Of a stretch of DNA of 64,000 nucleotides, positions 57,795-64,000 are shown piece after piece. The notes beneath the pieces are model-generated. The model did no database searches and was not told where the DNA came from. It saw only the letters and a list, made by a program, of their open reading frames with translations. The number at the start of each line of letters is the position of its first letter. The stretch's first letter is position 1. A program made the position numbers and the translations under genes. This DNA comes from Zea mays (lineage: Eukaryota > Streptophyta > Magnoliopsida > Poales > Poaceae), in assembly GCF_902167145.1 (NCBI RefSeq), contig NC_050097.1, positions 117,647,982-117,711,981 on the forward strand. Reading direction: 5' to 3'.

Positions 57795-58726
57795 CAAGGC
57801 TGACCGAGCCGAGGGACTCCTACACCTCCGGGATACGGATACCTCACTCATCACCTTCTGCGATAAGTAACTCACGCTCGGATAAGTGATTCTGCGGACC
57901 GAACAAGTCTTCACGCTCGAAAACTCTTGTACCGAAACGATTTTTCGGGACTTCTCGACTATATCGATAGCAGAATCCTACGAATGAGTAAGAGTACATG
58001 TAAGCGGCAAGGACGACCGAGCCGAGGGACTCCTACGCCTCCGGGATACGGATACCTCACTCTTCACCTTCCGTGAAAAGTAACTCTCGCTCGGACAAAC
58101 CATTCTGTTACCGACAAATAAGTCCAGATACTCGAAACAAGAGGAAAAGAAACGCAGCTTTACAACACGACGACAGTATGTTTGGGCCTCGGCGGCCGCA
58201 GAAAACATACGCACACTACAAGATAAACCGATCCTGCAGGCTCGGACCTTGACGGAGGGGGAGCAGCAGCATCCTCGGCGTCAACTACACCTTCGGCGAA
58301 GTCCGACCGAGCCTCGGACAGCAACGCGGTCGGAGGATCTCCACTCCGAAGGACGACGTCAGCACCGCGCCCGGGCCATCGCCGCCAGAGTCTCCTCCAG
58401 GAACCCGGCCCGAGCAGACGACTCGGCCGGCAACCCCGAAGCCTCAGCCAGCTGTCCCCTGAGGACATCAGCCCGGCTCATGGCCTCAGCAACTCGACTC
58501 CGGCACTGGTCCCGCCAGTGGACGGCCCGGCTAGGCTCCGGCCAATGAAGTCTTCTTTTCGAGCCAACTCTGCCTCTGTCCACACTAACACCGCTGCCTT
58601 CGGCTTCGGCTCATCGAAGAGCGGCCGAGGGTTCCCTTAACTAAGTAAGAGAAGCCTCGGGCAGCGAGGCCGACCGAGCCGAGGGACTCCTACACCTCCG
58701 GGATACGGATACCTCACTCGTCACCA
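57795..58726 (+). repeat. Three dispersed copies of a ~60-bp conserved block
   Basis: 'gaccgagccgagggactcct' followed by 'cgcctccgggatacggat' or 'cacctccgggatacggat' and a CCTCACTC end occurs at about 57795-57856, 58009-58070 and 58666-58726. The first two sit in a longer degenerate ~214-bp repeat that also includes a 'gagtaca-gtaagc' segment. The strongly conserved core against weaker flanks is notable. Confidence 0.85.
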
Positions 58727-58872
58727 TCGCACGAGGTGACTCACACTTGGTTAAGCGGTTCAGTTAGCCGACAGGTGAGTCCTAGTGCTCGAAATGAGGA
58801 AAAAACACGGCTCCGTGCCAAAAATACATGCATGTTCAGGCCCCGACAGCCACAATGAACAGACACCGGCAC

Positions 58873-59871
58873 TCAAGGTGCCATTACAAACGGAACTCCG
58901 GTTCCGCCTCCGCGGGTACGAACAACCCCCCACATTGGAGGGCCCGCGGGGCGACAAGGCTCTAGGCGGCTCACCGCCGCCCGCTCCGGCAGCAGCGACA
59001 ATGACCTCCGCTCCAGGTGGCCGAACTGCAGCGGCAATAGCCTCAGGGCGGACGCCGCTGCAACAATGCCCTCGCCCACGTCTCCGCTCGAGGGGCGAGG
59101 ACAAGCTATCAAAGCCAAAGAGCCAGAGGCCCGAAGCGCGGATGGTGGCGGTGATCCCGTCGGCGACGAGGACTTCTTCAGCCGCCACCACCTCAGCGCC
59201 GACGACGGAAGCCATCTGCCCACCGGCAGATCCCCAATCGGATCCTCCCGGACGAGCGGGGCACCGACCTCCGCGCAGAGGCGCCGTACCGGGGCAAAGG
59301 CAGGACAGCCCCAGAACACGAACGCTGCCCTAGCAGCGCGCGACGTCTTGGGCGGTCCTCCGGTGCGCGCGACGCGACAACCGCTCTTGCGGCGGGAGGG
59401 GGCACCTGGAGCCGAGCCAGAGCCAGCTGAGCTAGCGAGCCCAACGCGCTGAAGCTGACGACGCTCGTCGCCGACCAGCCCCGCGTCGTCGAAGTCCGAC
59501 CCTCCCGCTAGGCCGGTGAGCGCCCTCTCCCTTGAATGCTGAGGGAGAAGGTGACCCACGAACCCGCGCGGGAGGTAGAGCTCCGGCTCAGCCCGGCCTC
59601 CGCCCCAGCCAGGATGATGAAGATCCTTGAAGCTGAGGGCGGGACCAAGATCGCAGCCCGGCTCGCTTCTCCCCACCATCGAACTGGTGGTCACCGTCTT
59701 GGGTGACCACCGGCGAGGGGATGCAGCCGGGCTGTCTGATGAAAATCCTTGAAGCTGAACGATGGCTGAAAGGTACCAACTTCCGCGAAGTTGCGTTCCT
59801 CCAACGACAAGGCGGAAGAACTGCGAGTGTTCCCCATCCGGGGGCTCGAAAGGTGGAAAGACGCGATGCAT
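58873..59871 (-). CDS. Antisense ORF in Huck-like element, 332 codons, unknown function
   Basis: Open minus-strand frame without stops, opposite to gag-pol. Composition is rich in Gly, Ser, Pro and Arg. No motif I recognise: no zinc knuckle, membrane segment or signal peptide is evident. A Trp/Arg-rich central part and 'PSSALRWWRLKK' are the only distinctive pieces. Tat-lineage elements such as Grande, RIRE2 and Huck relatives carry an antisense ORF in this place, so this may be that gene, perhaps decayed. High GC also makes long chance frames common. The first ATG in the listed frame is at 59871. Confidence 0.45.
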   Translation of the reverse strand: MHRVFPPFEPPDGEHSQFFRLVVGGTQLRGSWYLSAIVQLQGFSSDSPAASPRRWSPKTVTTSSMVGRSEPGCDLGPALSFKDLHHPGWGGGRAEPELYLPRGFVGHLLPQHSRERALTGLAGGSDFDDAGLVGDERRQLQRVGLASSAGSGSAPGAPSRRKSGCRVARTGGPPKTSRAARAAFVFWGCPAFAPVRRLCAEVGAPLVREDPIGDLPVGRWLPSSALRWWRLKKSSSPTGSPPPSALRASGSLALIACPRPSSGDVGEGIVAAASALRLLPLQFGHLERRSLSLLPERAAVSRLEPCRPAGPPMWGVVRTRGGGTGVPFVMAP

Positions 59872-60821
59872 AAGGGGAGCGCGAAAACATGGTTGCCTTT
59901 CAAGGGGGTCACCCTCCTTTTAAAGGCAACTCTCCCCACTTGCGTCCTCAGCCGTCGCGGGCTGAGTCTTCTCCAACACGCTCCAAGGTCGTCCCCCTAC
60001 GACACGGGGGGTGGGTCCCATGCGTCATGCAAGCTGGCGCAGGGCAGAAGAAGCCAAACCGCCGCGCGCGGTGCGCCCTACTGCCCAACGGTTACGAGCA
60101 TTCCTCCACTTTCGCCCAGACCAGCGGGTGAAAGGGCGGACCGCCATGCAGGCGGCATGCAACCGCACCAAGGGGGCGCACCCTTTCGACTTCGATGCGT
60201 CCAGCATGGAGGCCCAGGCCCACACGTCATGTAACCGGCGCGCCGGTTGCTACGTGCAAGAAACTGCACCGCCACTCGCACCACTACCGTGCCTCCTCGA
60301 CTGCGGAACCAGTACCGCGACTCGAGGCGACCCTGCGCACGACCTGACAGTGCCAACCAAGCACATCGGTCATAAGTCAGTCAGCCGCGGGAGAAGGCGG
60401 GATGGTCGATACTGCCAAAAATGAACCGGCAGTAATGGCGGTGGCAGGCGGGCGGAAGCAGCGGTCAAGTCGTCAGCCAAGCTCATTCCCCTCCTGGGAC
60501 AGCGAGAAAACCCTCTCCCACGGCGTGAAGACGGCGCGCCCGTGTTCCGCTCCTCGAACGGCTCGCGCACGCGCAACGACCGCCCCGTGAACCACTTGTC
60601 CCGTCGCATTAACTCTGTGGCAGGACGTGCAACACTTTTGGCGGGCGAAGCAGGCGACGCTTCACATCCGCCATAATGACCGCGTCAAAAAAGGTACGCC
60701 ACGTCATTCGATTTTTGTATCCCTTTCCACTTCCTCTTTCTCTCTCCTGCCACAGGGACCGGGAAAGGGAATACCCCGAAAAGGGATCCTTCTCCGCGAA
60801 GGAAGCAGGCCCTGAGCCCCC

Positions 60822-61030
60822 CTACTAATCAGAGGTTCAAAGGCTGGCCCCTCGAAAGGGTTCAACAGCCGTCTCAGAGCACTCGGGCTCCGCGCCCACT
60901 ACTGGTCAGAGGTTCGAAGGCTGGCCCCTCGAAAGGGTTCAACGGCCGCCTCAGGCCACTCGGGCTCCGCGCCCACTACTGATCAGGGGTTCGTAGGCTG
61001 GCCCCCGAAGGGTTCGACAGCCGCCTCAGA
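60822..61030 (+). repeat. 77-bp tandem repeat, about 2.7 copies
   Basis: Units beginning CTACTAATCAGAGGTTC, CTACTGGTCAGAGGTTC and CTACTGATCAGGGGTTC at about 60822, 60899 and 60976, each with 'gctggcccctcgaaagggtt' or a shortened form. Conserved spacing of 77 bp. Confidence 0.9.
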
Positions 61031-61749
61031 CGCAGAGCGAGGGATGACCCTGGGTACGTTCGATACATAACCAAGGCTCGGGCTGCGCTCCCGAGGTACC
61101 CTAGGACATTTCCGAGACCAACGGGAACGATTTTGTAATGGAATCCCATCAGAGGGAGGCATCGAGCCCTCGGACCCCGTCAAAAGGGGACCGGGTCCGG
61201 CAAATCACCCGCAGGTACTTTTGGAGCGCGCCTCCGGGCCACTAGCCGACCCCTAACAAATGGGGCACGAGTGTCCACTCGGATTACCCGTTAGCAGCTC
61301 ACTGGAGACACCATGTTCGGCGCCCTCCAAGGGCAACATGGCGCTTTTCCCCCCTCCTCCTTGCGGAAAGGCGACGCAGGGGCGTATGTAAAAAAGTCAA
61401 GTCTGTCCTTGACCGTCCTCTCGCTCTATGCGGAGGCCCAGGGGCTGCTCTCGCAAACCCGGCTTCGGCCAAACCGTTGACAGCGTCAACACACCAGCCC
61501 GAGAACTTGGGTCTCGATTGTGCACCCGGGCTACGACCAGTTCGCATGAGGGAACAACCAGACCGACCGAAGCATCACGAAACGCATTAAGACCTCGAAG
61601 GAGTCAAACCACTCCTCCGAGGCCTCGGGGGCTACACCCGGCGGGTGCGCTCGCGCGCACCCACCGGAACGAAACACAACCGAGAAAGGCCGGTCCCCTT
61701 GCAAAAAAGTGCAACAAAAGCCTCCAAGCGAGTATTAACACTCCCTTTG

Positions 61750-61764
61750 AGGCTCAGGGGCTAC
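61750..61764 (+). other. Polypurine tract of Huck-like element
   Basis: AGGCTCAGGGGCTAC directly before the 3' LTR, the usual position for plus-strand priming, although it contains interrupting pyrimidines. Confidence 0.6.
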
Positions 61765-63354
61765 TGTCGGGGACCATAATTAGGGGTACCCCCAAGACTC
61801 CTAATCTCAGCTGGTAACCCCCATCAACACAAAGCTGCAAAGGCCTGATGGGTGCGATTAAGTCAAGGCTCGGTCCACTCAAGGGACGCGATCTCGCCTC
61901 GCCCGAGCCCAGCCTCGGGCAAGGGCAGCCGACCCCGGAGGATTCACGTCTCGCCCGAGGGCCCCCTCAAGCAACGGACACACCTTCGGCTCGCCCGAGG
62001 CCCAGTCTTTGCCAAGAAGCAACCTTGGCCAGATCGCCACACCGACCGACCGCACCGCAGAAGCATTTAGTGCGAGGATGGCCTGACACCTTATCCTGAC
62101 GCGCGCCCTCCAGTCGACAGAGCCGAAGTGACCGCAGTCACTTCGCCGCTCCACTGACCGGCCTGACGAGAGGACAGCGCCGCCTGCGCCGCTCCGACTG
62201 CTGTGCCACTCGATAGAGTGAGGCTGACAGCAGCCAAGTCCGGTCTCGGGCGCCATAGGAAGCTTCGCCTCGCCCGACCCCAGGGCTCGGACTCGGCCTC
62301 AGCCCCAGAAGACGACGAACTCTGCCTCGCCCGACCCTAGGGCTCGGACTCAGCCCTGGCCTCAGCCGACGGTCTCCGCCTCGCAACCCAGGGCTCAGAC
62401 TCGGCCTCGGCCCCAGAAGACGGTGAACTCCGCCTCGCCCGACCCCAGGGCTCGGACTCAGCCCTGGCCTCAGCCGACGGTCTCCGCCTCGCCCGACCTA
62501 GGGCTCGGACTCGACCTCAGCCCCAGAAGACGACAAACTTCGCCTCACCCGACCCCAAGGCTCGGACTCAGCCCTGGCCTCAGCCGACGGTCTCCGCCTC
62601 GCCCGACCCGGGGCTCGGACTCGACCTCGACCACGGAAGACAGACTCGACCTCGACCTCGGAGGAGCCTCCGCCTCGCTCGACCCAGGGCTCGGACCGAC
62701 CATGTCACAGGGGGCCATCATTACCCTACCCCTAGCTAGCTCAGGCTACGGGGAACAAGACCGGCGTCCCATCTGGCTCGCCCCGGTAAACAAGTAATGA
62801 TGGCGCCCCACGTGCTCCATGACGACGGCGGCTCTCGGCCCCTTACGGAAGCAAGGAGACGTCAGCAAGGACTCGATAGCCCCGACAGCTGTCCTTCCGC
62901 CAGGCTCCAGCGCTCCTCCGATGGCCACGACATCTCATGAATAGGGTGCCAAAACCTCTCCGGCTGCCACGACGGCATGTACTTAGGGCGCTAGCTCCTC
63001 TCAGCTAGACATGTTAGCACACTGCTACACCTCCCATTGTACACCTGGGCCCTCTCCTTACGCCTATAAAAGGAAGGCCCAGGGCACTCGTACGGAGGGT
63101 TGGCCGCGCGGGGAGGACGGGACGACGCGTGCAGGCCTCTCGCTCCCTCCCACGCGGACGCTTGTAACCCCCTACTGCAAGCGCACCCGACCTGGGCGCG
63201 GGACAAACACGAAGGCCGCGGGTTTCCCCTTTACGCCTGTCTCCCTCTGGTTTCCCCCCTTCGCGCTCCGTCTCGCGCCGACCCATCTGGGCTGGGGCAC
63301 GCTGCGACAATTTACTCGTCGGTCCAGGGACCCCCCGAGGTTGAAACGCCGACA
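61765..63354 (+). repeat. 3' LTR of Huck-like element
   Basis: 1590 bp; matches the 5' LTR with scattered substitutions and small changes in the ~110-bp tandem array. Confidence 0.96.
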
Positions 63355-63359
63355 CTTAG
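63355..63359. repeat. TSD of Huck-like element (right copy)
   Basis: CTTAG, pairing with 49418-49422. Confidence 0.96.
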
Positions 63360-64000
63360 CCACGCCTCTTGCTGATGACATCCCACTCATCCAGCATGAG
63401 CTCGACCGAGGTGGATTCACCTACATTTGGTGAAAAGCGGAAAAGCGATGCCTCAAGGCGCTCGCCGTCGATCTCATGTGGTGCCTCAACAGCCGTGCCA
63501 ACACCATTAGGCAGAGTGCGGTGGAAACCTCAAGCACGACACTTGAGGTTACCATCGTTGTCCCTTCTCCAGGCTCTGTCATTCTTGGGGTCATAGGTGT
63601 TGACCCCCGACAGAGCACGATGGTATTCGAGGCGGTTATTGTCATCTAACAGCTAAGCACGGGTGAGGCCTCCACCGGCAATCGGCCGCTATGCTCCATA
63701 GTAGATGGAGTCATCTCTGCTGCCCACGTGGGATGACTTGTTCTACCTACCAATGAGTTATAGGAAGCTATAATAACAAATGCTACGTATTTGTTAATAT
63801 GGCCTCACCAGAATCTATTGGTAGGTCCCCATGGGCCAGGAGGAAGGCTAGCGCAGTTCGCTGCACTGGCCTATGTTATGGTCCCCGGCACATATGGTGA
63901 CTGTCGATGGCCACCACACAAACTCATGGTGTGCTCAGTCTCCACCATCGCCCACGCCCGAAGGGGGTTTAATCCTAACTCCCTTGGTGTGCTGATAGAG
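63360..64000 (+). other. Element E internal region, continues beyond window
   Basis: Sequence resumes here from 49422. No frame longer than about 75 codons and no Gag motif is visible, so this is either a leader, a decayed gag, or the body of a non-autonomous element. The sequence is cut at the window edge. Confidence 0.45.

Larger units (their letters stand above)
57567..61764. other. Huck-like post-pol region (4.2 kb)
   Basis: GC-rich non-pol sequence between integrase and the 3' LTR. Holds degenerate ~214-bp direct repeats (57750-58110, with a third copy at about 58666), an antisense ORF (58873-59871), a 77-bp tandem array (60822-61030), and the PPT. Tat-lineage elements are known for long 3' regions of this kind. 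Confidence 0.85.
49423..63354 (+). mobile_element. Huck-like Ty3/gypsy element (Tat lineage)
   Basis: 13.9-kb plus-strand element with 1.59-kb LTRs (49423-51015 and 61765-63354), both TGTCGGGGACCATAATTAGGGG...GCCGACA, TSD CTTAG. Gag-protease, RT, two RNase H domains and integrase run from 51076 to 57566, then a 4.2-kb non-pol region precedes the 3' LTR. The second, archaeal-type RNase H and the long 3' region with an antisense frame mark the Tat lineage; LTR start and size fit Huck. Gag and pol hold several nonsense codons and frameshifts, so it is not autonomous. Confidence 0.95.

Noticed and set aside
1..64000. A novel gene cluster, defence system or captured host gene
   Set aside because: Every long conserved frame is accounted for by LINE, copia or gypsy proteins. 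No host exon pattern was seen inside the elements.

Overview
The window is plant nuclear DNA, almost certainly from maize or a very close relative. The evidence is Sirevirus copia elements whose LTRs are packed with CACCGGACAGTCCGGTG palindromes, a long-LTR chromovirus of the Tekay/PREM-1 type, a Huck-like Tat gypsy element, and a Cin4-like LINE, all inserted into one another. I found no intact single-copy host gene, tRNA, rRNA or CRISPR array. Family names are from memory of sequence type and are tentative. Element boundaries rest on TG...CA ends and target-site duplications (TSDs) read directly in the sequence.

Layout. Positions 1-4732 are old intergenic DNA: a TTA microsatellite, a decayed minus-strand Tekay-type LTR (about 1070-2240), and an unclassified block of ~237-bp tandem repeats bracketed by ~210-bp direct repeats (2411-4046). 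Positions 4742-47722 are a minus-strand LINE (9-bp TSD) holding a four-deep nest. A minus-strand copia element (7856-44257, TSD CATTT) interrupts the LINE endonuclease domain. A plus-strand Sirevirus 'A' (8171-37830, TSD AAAAC) interrupts the 3' LTR of that copia element. Two further elements interrupt the gag of A: a nearly pristine minus-strand Sirevirus 'B' (10419-19869, TSD ACCAG) and a plus-strand Tekay-like gypsy element (20878-32407). Positions 47732-48519 are flanking DNA with a small MITE. At 48520 a further gypsy-type LTR element begins ('E', running off the right edge). It is interrupted 34 bp after its LTR by the Huck-like element (49423-63354, TSD CTTAG).

Order of events follows from nesting: LINE, then copia, then Sirevirus A, then B and the Tekay-like element; separately E, then Huck. 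Decay agrees in part: LINE and copia frames are badly broken, A has nonsense codons, the Tekay-like and Huck-like elements have stops and frameshifts, and only B keeps long uninterrupted gag and pol frames with two LTRs that differ by about one base plus a G-run length.

No new multi-gene system is visible. The three most notable points are: (1) the Tekay-like insertion lacks a 5-bp TSD and instead has a perfect 127-bp duplication of flanking sequence plus loss of the first 29 bp of its 5' LTR; (2) in Sirevirus B the gag and pol frames cannot be joined by frameshifting or readthrough, and both Sireviruses carry a splice-acceptor-like AG|GT exactly at the start of pol, which in A is in phase with a strong donor-like site just downstream of the Gag zinc knuckle; (3) the Huck-like element has a 4.2-kb post-pol region with an antisense ORF and tandem repeats.
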